From: Pseudomonadota bacterium
GTDB lineage: Bacteria > Pseudomonadota > Alphaproteobacteria > Rhizobiales > Methylopilaceae
Assembly: GCA_023388965.1 (NCBI GenBank)
Contig: JAEWFF010000073.1
Span: forward strand, 81,772-145,771
Reading direction: 5' to 3'
Length of the DNA: 64,000 nt
Part shown: positions 1-7,341 of the stretch, one piece after another
How the letters are laid out: each line of letters begins with the position of its first letter
How positions within the stretch are numbered: position 1 is the stretch's first letter
Notes under the pieces: generated by a model
What the model saw: only the letters and a program-made list of their open reading frames with translations
What the model was told of the DNA's origin: nothing
The model's database searches: none
Translations under genes and position numbers: made by a program

Positions 1-273
1 CTCATGGGCCAGCCGCTCCACCGCTTCGGGGAAGGAAACGCCTTCCGTCTCCATGAGAAAGCGGAAGATGTCTCCATGCTTGGAGCTTGAAAAACAATGA
101 TAAAAGCCCTTCGCATCATTGACGAAGAAGCTCGGCGTCTTTTCCTTGTTGAAGGGCGACAGGCCGGCCCATTCACGGCCCTGCTTTTTCAGCCTCACCC
201 GGCGGCCGACCACTTCCGACACCGGAAGCCGGGCACGGATCTCGTCGAGGAATTCAGGGGTAAAGCGGGACAT
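1..273 (-). CDS. dnaG: DNA primase DnaG, N-terminal part (cut by window edge)
   Basis: The 91 visible codons are the start of DnaG, which makes the RNA primers for DNA replication at the fork with DnaB helicase. The N-terminus has the usual DnaG pattern: a first helix, the segment SPFNKEKTPSF at about residues 39-49, then FYHCFSSSKHGDIFRF and a helix containing VSFPEAVERLA. In zinc-containing primases the motif reads CPFH...C-x2-C. Here it reads S-P-F-N...C-x2-S, so three of the four zinc ligands are replaced. I recall similar degenerate motifs in other alphaproteobacterial primases. The gene starts with ATG at 273 and runs leftward out of the window, so the TOPRIM and helicase-binding domains are not seen. 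Confidence 0.92.
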   Translation of the reverse strand, partial: MSRFTPEFLDEIRARLPVSEVVGRRVRLKKQGREWAGLSPFNKEKTPSFFVNDAKGFYHCFSSSKHGDIFRFLMETEGVSFPEAVERLAHE

Positions 274-350
274 GCGCCCACTATAGAGAATGAAAGCGTT
301 GCTTTCAGCGTGCCCCCCTGTGGAAAAGCCGGCGGCAAATTCGGTCCCGT

Positions 351-487
351 CCTCTCCCCTTGTGGGAGAGGACGACTCATGGCCGGAGGCCATGAGCGAG
401 GTGAGGGTCTGTCTCGCCGAACTCGGTGCCCTCCCTCCCCTTGATGGGGAGGGTGGCCCTTCGCGCAGCGAAGGGTCGGGTGGGGTG
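351..487. repeat. Family A palindromic intergenic element, copy 1
   Basis: It begins with the inverted repeat CTCTCCCCTTGTGGGAGAG, then an ACGACTC spacer, a second variable stem (ATGGCC..GGCCAT) and GAGCGAGGTGAGGG. A further CCCTCCCC..GGGGAGGG stem follows. The same order of stems recurs at least seven more times in the window. The 76 bases between dnaG and this copy hold nothing I can recognise. Confidence 0.85.
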
Positions 488-533
488 ATGTCACGACTTC
501 GAGCTTCATCCCCACCCGGCCAGCCGAACAATC

Positions 534-566
534 CGTCATGCCCGGCCTTGGGCCGGGCATCCACGA
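534..566. repeat. Family C palindromic element, copy 1 (short)
   Basis: CGTCATGCCCGGCCTTGGGCCGGGCATCCACGAG is a perfect-stem hairpin flanked by CGTCATG and ATCCACGA. The same flanks recur at about 45665 and 50895, each time around different stem bases, so the flanks and not the stem are conserved. Confidence 0.8.
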
Positions 567-585
567 GTTACTACAACACCCACCG

Positions 586-696
586 TCCTCATCCTGAGGA
601 GCGATGCGCAGCATCGCGTCTCGAAGGATGGGCAGCAAACACCGGAAGTGCGGCCCATCCTTCGAGACGCGCCTTCGGCGCTCCTCAGGATGAGGA
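586..696. repeat. Family B inverted repeat element, copy 1
   Basis: Two arms, each with TCCTCATCCTGAGGAGCG and a CGCGTCTCGAAGGATGGG segment, face each other around a centre of about 25 bases. Transcribed, the whole would fold into one long hairpin. Single arms or variants recur at 29200, 42121, 51319 and 63382. Confidence 0.85.
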
Positions 697-726
697 TTGA
701 GTTCGCTGCTCAACCCCTGATAATCA

Positions 727-1225
727 TCCTTGACTTAATTCCTATTTCTTGCTACCTCCCAAATCACTCCGGTCGGGAGGGCGTGTTCTCGAGGCACACC
801 TGAATGCGGATCGGATGCGGTGGCCGGTTTTCGAGGGTTTGCAGCCCAGGACCGGGGCCGGGATGACGGAGCTGCCGGAAAGCCAACCGGTGTGGGGCTT
901 GCTTGGTACCCTCCCGTACCGCCTGTACCAACAGGCCAGGGAGGCGGGGCGAACCCCAAGGGAGACCGAAAGGTGGGTCTCCACGGTTCCATCATCTCAG
1001 AGCCCGAAATCCACCGCGTGCGGAGCCGGCGGTTCGCCGCCGTGTTTCGTGGATTTTTTCCGCGCTTTTCATTCCGCACCGCGGAATGCGGAAGCGCCGC
1101 CGGCTCCGCGCACCCCTCCATTCCGGAGGCGCAGAGTTTCGCCGGGGATATTCCCCGCGCATCGTATCACTTCCCCGGAAGACGATTTCGCGTGTCTGTC
1201 GTTACGAGATCGAGCCGCGAACTCG
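727..1225 (+). repeat. Family D mosaic intergenic element, copy 1
   Basis: This stretch has no convincing gene. It opens with ATCCTTGAC, an ATTCCTATTTCTTGCTACC segment, and later a GATGCGGTGGCCGG block. It ends with a region around 1045-1215 that matches the copy at 63730-64000 read on the minus strand (CTTTTC..CCGCGGAATGCGGAAGCGCC..CTCCGCGCAYCCCTCC) and the copy at 51469-51562. The matches are interrupted and diverged, as in a mosaic family. The frames open through it resemble each other only as far as the DNA does, and one copy carries in-frame stops, so I do not call a protein. Confidence 0.6.
730..758 (+). promoter_or_regulatory. Promoter-like opening of family D element, copy 1
   Basis: TTGACT, a spacer of 17 bases, then TACCTC. 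The same arrangement (TTGACA, 17 bases, TACCCA) with a nearly identical spacer opens the copy at 50994. The -35-like hexamer is good and the -10-like hexamer is poor. The call rests on conservation between the two copies. Confidence 0.3.
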
Positions 1226-1227
1226 AA

Positions 1228-1442
1228 TCCTTCTCCCCTTGAGGGAGAAGGCCGACTCGCAAGCAAAGCGAGCGAGCGGGATGAGGGGGCTGTATCCACG
1301 CTCGGCCTACTCTCTCCCCTTGAGGGAGAGAGCGGACTCGCACGAAGTGCGAGCCGAGAGAGGGGTATCGCGCCGAAGCATACCCCTCACCCCGGACGCG
1401 CCGTGCCGGCGCGTCTCGGCCCTCTCCCTCAAGGGGAGAGGG
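1228..1442. repeat. Family A palindromic elements, copy 2 (two in tandem)
   Basis: Two successive units, CTTCTCCCCTTGAGGGAGAAG with GCCGACTCGC and CTCTCCCCTTGAGGGAGAG with CGGACTCGC, are followed by the closing half (ACCCCTCACCCCGGACGCGCC...CTCTCCCTCAAGGGGAGAG). The right end lies about 30 bases from the stop codon of the permease gene that ends at 1471, so it could act as a transcript end for that operon. No T-run follows. Confidence 0.8.
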
Positions 1443-1470
1443 AGATCACCGAGCCCGCCGCAACAACCTC

Positions 1471-2157
1471 CTACACCCGCACCAGATGCCGGTTCAGCCG
1501 CCGCTCGATCAGGCGGAAGCCCTGCACCATCACGAACGACAAGAGGAGATAGATCGCGCCCGCCGCCATGAAGATTTCGACCGGCGTATAGGTCTTGGCG
1601 ATGATCGTGCGCGCCATGCCGGTCAGTTCGAGCAGAGTGATGGTCGAGGCCAGGGCCGAGCCCTTCAGCATCAGAATCACCTCATTGCCATAGGCCGGCC
1701 AGGCGATCTGCACCGCCCGCGGCAGGATGATACGGCGCAGCGCGGTCAGGCGCGACATTCCGAGTGCGCGCGTCGCCTCGATCTCACCGCCCGGCACAGC
1801 CTGGATCGCACCGCGCAGGATTTCCGCGATATAGCCCGCAGTGTGCAGCGCCATCGTGATCACCGCGCACCAATAGGGATCGCGCAGGATCGGCCACAGC
1901 ACGCTTTCGCGGATGAAGGTGAACTGGGCGAGCCCGTAATAGACGAGGAAAAGCTGCACGAGCAGCGGCGTTCCGCGGAAGAAGAAGATGTACGCATAAG
2001 GCCCCGCTGCGATCAGCGGATTGCGCGATATGCGGCCGAGCGCCAGCGGAATTGCGAGCAGGAGCCCGATCGCGCCGGACACGATGACGAGTTGCACGGA
2101 CAGGGCCGCGCCCTCGAGCAATCGCGGCAGATATTGCCAGATCAGCTCGAACCTCAT
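1471..2157 (-). CDS. Polar amino acid ABC transporter, permease (HisM/ArtM type)
   Basis: A 228-residue inner membrane permease of the His/Glu/Arg/opine ABC importer family. It has five or so hydrophobic segments, the family signature RGTPLLVQLF at residues 61-70, and the EAA loop (residues 127-146, with G at the third position after EATRAL and ending IILP) that docks onto the ATPase. It is last in a four-gene leftward operon: ATPase, binding protein, second permease, this gene. Its ATG overlaps the end of the preceding permease gene by four bases, which suggests translational coupling. The exact amino acid cannot be read from the permease; HisM, ArtM and OccM types are all possible. Confidence 0.9.
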   Translation of the reverse strand: MRFELIWQYLPRLLEGAALSVQLVIVSGAIGLLLAIPLALGRISRNPLIAAGPYAYIFFFRGTPLLVQLFLVYYGLAQFTFIRESVLWPILRDPYWCAVITMALHTAGYIAEILRGAIQAVPGGEIEATRALGMSRLTALRRIILPRAVQIAWPAYGNEVILMLKGSALASTITLLELTGMARTIIAKTYTPVEIFMAAGAIYLLLSFVMVQGFRLIERRLNRHLVRV

Positions 2158-2846
2158 GCATCCACCCGGCGGATGCCGCGGTTCGCGCGCCGCTCCAGAT
2201 ATTGCAGCGAGATCATCGCGACGATGGTGATGCAGAGATAAATGCAGGCCGCCGCGAAGTAGAAGGTGAAAGGCTCCTTGGTCACGCTGGTAGCGATCTG
2301 CGCCTTGCGCATGACCTCCTCCAGCCCGATCACCGAGACGAGCGCGGTGTCCTTCATCATGACCATGAACAGATTGCCGAGACCCGGCAGCGCGATGCGC
2401 CAGAGTTGCGGCAGGATCAGCTTGAAGAAGATGCGGCGCTTGCCGAGCCCGAGCGCCAGCCCGGCTTCATATTGCCCGCGCGGAATGGTCAGAAGCGCAC
2501 CGCGAAAAACTTCCGTCGCATAGGCGCCGAAGCAGACGCCGAGCGCCAGCGTGCCGGCGGTGAACGGATCGAGTTCGACGAAGCCGCCGCCGAACCAGCC
2601 CGAGATCGTCGTCAATACGCCGGTCGAGCCGAAATAGACCAGCAGGACGACGACGAATTCCGGCACGCCGCGCAGGACGGTCGAATAGGTGTCGCCGAGA
2701 TAATAGAGAAACCGGTTGCGCGAGCTTTTCAGAACCGCGCCGGCAAGGCCGAGCATGAGCCCGAGCGCAAGCGATGCGAAGGCCAGCCGGATCGTCATGA
2801 GCGTGCCGAGCGCAAGCTGCGCTCCAAAGCCGTGCAGATCGATCAT
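2154..2846 (-). CDS. Polar amino acid ABC transporter, permease (HisQ/ArtQ type)
   Basis: A 230-residue membrane permease, partner of the next gene in a heterodimeric channel. The EAA loop lies at residues 127-146 (EAGLALGLGKRRIFFKLILP), and hydrophobic segments flank it. The segment LRGVPEFVVVLLVYFG (about 58-73) corresponds to the RGTP region of the partner. It lies about 50 bases downstream of the binding protein gene and overlaps the following permease gene by four bases. Order and spacing match the his and occ transport operons. Confidence 0.9.
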   Translation of the reverse strand: MIDLHGFGAQLALGTLMTIRLAFASLALGLMLGLAGAVLKSSRNRFLYYLGDTYSTVLRGVPEFVVVLLVYFGSTGVLTTISGWFGGGFVELDPFTAGTLALGVCFGAYATEVFRGALLTIPRGQYEAGLALGLGKRRIFFKLILPQLWRIALPGLGNLFMVMMKDTALVSVIGLEEVMRKAQIATSVTKEPFTFYFAAACIYLCITIVAMISLQYLERRANRGIRRVDA

Positions 2847-2897
2847 GTGCCCCCGGATAGTCGAGAGGCCGCCCCGAAGGGCGGCCCCGGTTCCTGC

Positions 2898-3647
2898 TCA
2901 GCGGATGCTGAACGGGAAGTATTTCTCGTTGATCTTGTCGTAGGTGCCGTTGTCGATGATCGCCTTCAGCGCGGTGTTCAGCCGGCCGGCAAGTTCGGTA
3001 TCGTCCTTGCGGACCGCGATGCCGATCTTGTCGTCGTCGAACACCGGGTCGCCCTTGAATTCGTAGGCTTTGCCGGCATCGCTCTGCAGCCATTCATAGG
3101 CGACGTAAACATCCGCAAGAACCGCGTCGGTACGCCCGGCTTCGAGATCGAGCCACGCATTCTCCTGCGTGTCGTACAGGCTCACTTTTGCGTCCGGCAC
3201 GTTCTTCTCGAGCCATTCGGCAGCAATCGTCGCGCGCTGCGCGCCGACGGCCTTGCCCTTGAGCGCGTCGGCGGTGATGTCGAGATCGGCGCCCTTCTTG
3301 GCCACATATTGCAGCTTGTTGGAATAATAGGGGTCGGTGAAGCTCACCGCCTTCAGCCGCTCCTCGGTGATCGACATCGAGGCGACGATGGCGTCGAACT
3401 TCTTGTTCTGCAGCGCCGGGATCATGCCGTCCCAGTCCTGCGTCACGAGCGTGCATTCGACCTTCATCTCCGCGCACAGGGCATTGGCGATGTCGATGTC
3501 GAAGCCGATCAGATCGCCGTTCGCGTCCTTGGCGTTGAAGGGCGGATAGGCGCCCTCCGATCCGATCTTGAGGGTCTCCTGCGCCTGCGCGCCCGAAACG
3601 GCCATGACAGCGGCCATGGCCGCAGCCGCGACGACTTTGATGATCAT
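2898..3647 (-). CDS. Polar amino acid ABC transporter, periplasmic binding protein
   Basis: A 249-residue secreted protein of the SBP_bac_3 family that captures an amino acid in the periplasm and delivers it to the two permeases. Residues 1-22 form a signal peptide ending SGAQA. The mature part opens with the family pattern LKIGSEGAYPPFNAKDANG, followed by GFDIDIANALC and the GMIPALQNKKFDAIVASMSIT segment typical of lysine/arginine/ornithine, histidine and opine binding proteins. The ATG at 3647 shares its A with the TAA of the ATPase gene, which fixes the start and implies coupling. An open frame continues upstream, but it only shadows the ATPase gene. Confidence 0.92.
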   Translation of the reverse strand: MIIKVVAAAAMAAVMAVSGAQAQETLKIGSEGAYPPFNAKDANGDLIGFDIDIANALCAEMKVECTLVTQDWDGMIPALQNKKFDAIVASMSITEERLKAVSFTDPYYSNKLQYVAKKGADLDITADALKGKAVGAQRATIAAEWLEKNVPDAKVSLYDTQENAWLDLEAGRTDAVLADVYVAYEWLQSDAGKAYEFKGDPVFDDDKIGIAVRKDDTELAGRLNTALKAIIDNGTYDKINEKYFPFSIR

Positions 3648-4432
3648 TATGCTACCTGCTCCCTGTTGTGCCCCTGGTGGCTGGCCATGAACTGGCGGCA
3701 GCGCGCCGAAGACGGATTGTCGAACACCTGTTGCGGCGTTCCCTGTTCCTCGATCCTGCCGGCGTCCAGAAAGATGACATGCGTCGACACCTTGCGCGCG
3801 AACGCCATTTCGTGCGTGACGAGCAGCATGGTGCGCCCTTCCTGTGCCAGCGCCTGAATGACGCTCAGAACCTCGCCCACCATTTCCGGGTCGAGCGAGG
3901 ATGTCGGCTCGTCGAACAGGATGATCTTCGGTTCCATCGCGAGCGTACGCGCAATCGCGGCGCGCTGCTGCTGCCCGCCCGACAGCATCATCGGATAGCT
4001 CTGCGCCTTGTCGGCCATGCCGACCTTCTGCAACAGCTTTTCGGCCCGCTCGACAGCCTGCGCGCGCGACAGACCGAGCACCTGCATCGGCGCCTCGATG
4101 ATGTTCTGCATCACCGTCAGGTGAGGCCACAGATTGAAATTCTGGAAGACGAAGCCGAGATCGGCGCGCAGCCGCGCGATCTGCCGTGCGTCGGCGGCAT
4201 CGAGATCGCCGTTGCGGTCGCGCTTCAGCCGGATCTCCTCGCCGTGCAGGAAGATCTGCCCCTCATTGGGATGTTCGAGCAGATTGAGGCAGCGCAGCAG
4301 GGTCGATTTGCCCGAGCCGGATGTCCCGATGATCGAGATGACATCGCCCGTCCGGGCCTCGACATCGATGCCTTTCAAGACCTCCAGCGGGCCATAGCTT
4401 TTGGCAATTCCCCGCGCCTCAAGCGCGGGCAC
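3647..4432 (-). CDS. Polar amino acid ABC transporter, ATP-binding protein
   Basis: A 261-residue ATPase that powers the importer from the cytoplasmic side. Walker A is GTSGSGKST at residues 36-44, the signature LSGGQQQR at 150-157, and Walker B ILFDEP at 171-176, followed by TSSLDPE. These match HisP, GlnQ and OccP. The start is GTG at 4432. The only nearby ATG is out of frame. The Shine-Dalgarno-like GGGAAAAGGA lies unusually close to the GTG, so the true start is slightly uncertain. It is the first gene of the operon. Confidence 0.92.
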   Translation of the reverse strand: MPALEARGIAKSYGPLEVLKGIDVEARTGDVISIIGTSGSGKSTLLRCLNLLEHPNEGQIFLHGEEIRLKRDRNGDLDAADARQIARLRADLGFVFQNFNLWPHLTVMQNIIEAPMQVLGLSRAQAVERAEKLLQKVGMADKAQSYPMMLSGGQQQRAAIARTLAMEPKIILFDEPTSSLDPEMVGEVLSVIQALAQEGRTMLLVTHEMAFARKVSTHVIFLDAGRIEEQGTPQQVFDNPSSARCRQFMASHQGHNREQVA

Positions 4433-4540
4433 ATCCTTTTCCCGCAGGACACACGCTCCCCGATTTCGCGGGCAGTCTGTTCAACCGCCCGAGCCGAGTC
4501 AATTCGGCGAAACCGGGGCACAGACCCCTGCCCACGCGGC

Positions 4541-4570
4541 AAAAAGCCCGGCACTGAGGCCGGGCTTTCC
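4541..4570 (-). terminator. Rho-independent terminator of the cold shock gene
   Basis: Read leftward, the strand gives AAAGCCCGGC, a six-base loop, GCCGGGCTTTTT. The strong GC stem with a T-run lies 26 bases past the stop codon of the cold shock gene. It also separates that gene from the ABC transporter operon downstream on the same strand. Confidence 0.85.
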
Positions 4571-4595
4571 GAAGTTCTGGCATGAACCAGACGGG

Positions 4596-4802
4596 TCAGG
4601 CCGTCTTGAGGTTCGTCGCCTTGGTCTTGCCGCGGTCGGCAACCACTTCGAACTCGACCTTCTGGCCTTCGTTCAGCGTGTAGATGCCCGCCTGCTCAAG
4701 CGCGGTGGCGTGGACGAAAACGTCCGGTCCGCCGGATTCCGGCTGAATGAAGCCATAGCCCTTCTGGGCGTTGTAAAACTTTACGGTACCTGTCTCAGCC
4801 AT
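4596..4802 (-). CDS. Cold shock protein, CspA family
   Basis: A 68-residue single cold shock domain, the usual length of the family. These proteins bind single-stranded RNA or DNA and melt RNA structure. RNP1 is KGYGFI at residues 14-19, and RNP2 is VFVHATAL at 28-35. The aromatic residues F9, Y16 and F18 that stack on bases are present. The gene has its own terminator and a roughly 270-base upstream gap shared with the divergent hydrolase gene. A long 5' leader, as in other csp genes, would fit there, but I see no diagnostic fold. Confidence 0.95.
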   Translation of the reverse strand: MAETGTVKFYNAQKGYGFIQPESGGPDVFVHATALEQAGIYTLNEGQKVEFEVVADRGKTKATNLKTA

Positions 4803-5063
4803 CGTACTGGCCCTTTAATAAAAGCATGTCCTCGGACATGCGCCGCAACGTCGAATTTGGGGCTTGCAGCACTCCGGCACAAAGCAGTCCAAAATTCGTC
4901 TTCGCCGGCGCGATTCACGCCAGCCCCGGCTACATGGAGCACAAGGTCCCCGATAGCAAGGACAACGAACCGCAACGCAGATTGCTCGTAACTGGAACAT
5001 TGCGCCGCAATCGCGCAAACCCGCTGCGCTATTTTCGCCGCCGCCATTGCGGCCCGAGCATGT

Positions 5064-6089
5064 ATGCCCAGATTGGCCCTCATGATTTTCAAACTCCTGC
5101 CTGTCCTCGCCCTTTCTTTCCTCGCCGGTTTCGCTCCGCCCGCATCTGCGCAATCGCCGGATTTCGCGGAGATCGAGCGCCACGCCGCGGCTCTTCCGCG
5201 TCTCACTTCCGTCGTCGTCCTTCAGGATGGCGAGACGGTTTACGAGCGCGGCCCCGTCGCCCGTCCAGCGAACATCAAGTCCGCCTCGAAAACGGTCATC
5301 TCGGCTCTCATCGGCATCGCCATCGACAAAGGCGTGCTTGAGAGCACGGATCAGAAAATCGCGCCGCTCCTGAAGGCTTCCCTGCCCGCCGATCCCGATC
5401 CGCGCCTGAACGACATCACGATCGGCGATCTTCTGACCATGCGCGCGGGGCTGGAGCGCACATCGGGCGCGAATTACGGTTCCTGGGTGCAGAGCCGCGA
5501 TTGGGTCCGCAATGCGCTTGCCCGTCCGTTCGTCGATGAGCCCGGCGGGCGCATGCTCTATTCGACCGGCAGCACGCATCTTCTGTCCGCCGTATTGACG
5601 AAGGCCGCCGGGCGCCCGACGCTGGAACTTGCGCGCGAATGGCTGGCCGATCCTCTCGGCATCAGGATTCCGTCCTGGGATCGCGACCCGCAGGGCATCT
5701 ATTTCGGCGGCAACAACATGGCCATGACGCCGCGCGCCATGGCGGCTTTCGGTGAGCTCTACCGCAATGGCGGCATGACCGACGGGCGGCGGATCGTCTC
5801 GAAAGCCTGGATCGATGCGTCGTGGACGCCGGTCACCGAAAGTTTCTTCACCGGCCATGGCTACGGTTACGGCTGGTTCGCGACCAATCTGGCGGGGCAG
5901 GACGTCCGCTATGCTTGGGGCCATGCCGGCCAGTTCATCTTCGTCGTGCCCTCCGCGCGGCTGACCGTGGCGATGACATCGGCCGCCGAAGGCTACAAGC
6001 GCGGTTCCGATCATGTCGAAAAGCTGCATGCCTTGATGGCCGATGTCATAATTCCCGCCGCAATGTCGCGGCAAAGCCCGGCACACTAG
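5064..6089 (+). CDS. Secreted serine hydrolase, beta-lactamase (class C-like) family
   Basis: A 341-residue penicillin-binding-protein-like serine hydrolase. A hydrophobic N-terminal segment ending PASAQ (about residue 30) is a signal peptide. The catalytic S-x-x-K is SASK at 73-76, the tyrosine motif is Y-S-T at 166-168, and H-A-G at 287-289 takes the place of the K-T-G triad. The family includes esterases, D-aminopeptidases and 6-aminohexanoate-dimer hydrolase-like enzymes, so the substrate is unknown. I see nothing that makes it a resistance enzyme. Translation may start at the internal ATG at 5082, which would give a shorter signal peptide. Neither ATG has a clear ribosome binding site. 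The next gene starts 25 bases downstream. Confidence 0.85.
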   Translation: MPRLALMIFKLLPVLALSFLAGFAPPASAQSPDFAEIERHAAALPRLTSVVVLQDGETVYERGPVARPANIKSASKTVISALIGIAIDKGVLESTDQKIAPLLKASLPADPDPRLNDITIGDLLTMRAGLERTSGANYGSWVQSRDWVRNALARPFVDEPGGRMLYSTGSTHLLSAVLTKAAGRPTLELAREWLADPLGIRIPSWDRDPQGIYFGGNNMAMTPRAMAAFGELYRNGGMTDGRRIVSKAWIDASWTPVTESFFTGHGYGYGWFATNLAGQDVRYAWGHAGQFIFVVPSARLTVAMTSAAEGYKRGSDHVEKLHALMADVIIPAAMSRQSPAH

Positions 6090-6114
6090 ACGCGGCGGAT
6101 TTAAGGGGGCTGAG

Positions 6115-7338
6115 GTGCTGGCTGTTTTTCGCGCGCTCGCCGCGCTTGTCGTTCTCTCCCTTCCCGCCGCCGCGCAGAACCTCCCTGCCCTCGAACGCGA
6201 TTTCCACGTCTGGCTGGAACGCACGGTCTGGCCCGATGCACAAAAGGCCAGGGTTTCGCGCGCCACTTTCGAGGCCGCCTTCGCAGGCATTACGCCGGAC
6301 TGGAAGCTGCCCGATCTTGCCGTACCAGGCGCGCCGCCGCCCAAAGAGCAGCGCCAGCCCGAATTCCAGACGCCGGGCCGCTACATCGCCGAAGACAGGC
6401 TCGCACCGCTCATCGCCGGCGGGCGCACCCAGCTTGCGAAGTGGAAGAAGACGCTCGACGCAATTGAGCGTCAATACGGCGTGCCACGCGAGATCATCGT
6501 CGCCATCTGGGGCCGCGAAACCGGCTATGGCGCCGTCAAGCCGGCGAAGAACGCCATCCGCTCGCTGGCGACTCTCGGTTTTGCAGGTGCGCGCAAAAAC
6601 TATTTCTATCCCGAACTCATCGCCGCGCTGCAAATCCTTGAAGGCGATCACCTGTCGCTTGCCGAGATGCGAAGCTCATGGGCCGGCGCGATGGGCCAGC
6701 CGCAATTCCTGCCCTCGAAATTCCTGCGCTTCGCCGTCGATCAGGACCGCGACGGCAAGCGCGACATCTGGAATTCGGTGCCCGACACGCTCGGCTCCAT
6801 CGCCAATTACCTGCACGGCCATGGCTGGGTCGCGGGCCGCCATTGGGGCACCGAAATCGCGGCGCCGCCCGCCGCGTCCTGCACGTTCGAAGGGCCGGAC
6901 AAGCCGCGCCCGGTCGGCGACTGGCTGGCCATGGGCGTGAAGCCGCACACCAATGCGCTGTCTTCCGCGTCCGGACGTCCGGGGCATCTTCTCATGCCCG
7001 CCGGGCGGCATGGCCCGGCCTTCCTCGTCTCGGAAAATTTCTACGTCCTGAAGAGCTACAACGAGTCCGATATGTACGCGCTCTTCATCGGCCATCTGGC
7101 CGACCGTTACGGGACGGACCGCAAGATCGCGGGCGGCTGGGATGCCCTCTCCGGCTTCAACCGCTCGGATGTGCGCGCAATGCAGCAGCGGCTTGAAAAG
7201 CAGGGCCACAATGTCGGTACGGTGGACGGGCTTGTCGGCTTCCGCACCCGTGTCGCCATCGGCCTCTGGCAGACGCGTAATGGTCGGACTGAAACCTGCT
7301 TCCCGGACGCGAAACTGGTCCGGGAAGCAGGACGCTGA
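6115..7338 (+). CDS. Lytic murein transglycosylase, MltB type, with peptidoglycan-binding tail
   Basis: A 407-residue periplasmic enzyme that cleaves glycan strands to anhydromuramyl products. Residues 1-20 are a signal peptide (ALPAAA-like end) with no lipobox, so it is probably soluble. The catalytic glutamate is E135 in IWGRETGYG. The downstream segments AMGQPQFLPSKF and YLHGHGWV are typical of the MltB/SLT family. A PG_binding_1-like repeat lies at about 346-386 (VRAMQQRLEKQGHNVGTVDG). The start is GTG at 6115, preceded by AAGGGGG at a good distance. It may be cotranscribed with the hydrolase 25 bases upstream. Its end lies three bases from the convergent GntP gene. Confidence 0.92.
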   Translation: MLAVFRALAALVVLSLPAAAQNLPALERDFHVWLERTVWPDAQKARVSRATFEAAFAGITPDWKLPDLAVPGAPPPKEQRQPEFQTPGRYIAEDRLAPLIAGGRTQLAKWKKTLDAIERQYGVPREIIVAIWGRETGYGAVKPAKNAIRSLATLGFAGARKNYFYPELIAALQILEGDHLSLAEMRSSWAGAMGQPQFLPSKFLRFAVDQDRDGKRDIWNSVPDTLGSIANYLHGHGWVAGRHWGTEIAAPPAASCTFEGPDKPRPVGDWLAMGVKPHTNALSSASGRPGHLLMPAGRHGPAFLVSENFYVLKSYNESDMYALFIGHLADRYGTDRKIAGGWDALSGFNRSDVRAMQQRLEKQGHNVGTVDGLVGFRTRVAIGLWQTRNGRTETCFPDAKLVREAGR

Positions 7339-7341
7339 TCG

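Noticed and set aside
195..713. A 172-codon minus-strand frame in the first repeat region
   Set aside because: It runs through repeats of families A, B and C. The encoded peptide (HPEERRRRVSKDGP, PLPQGER) is the usual translation of such repeats and not a gene.
2202..3857. A 551-codon open frame on the plus strand
   Set aside because: It lies antisense to the ABC transporter genes, which have strong family motifs. Long antisense frames are expected in GC-rich DNA, and the protein is low-complexity.
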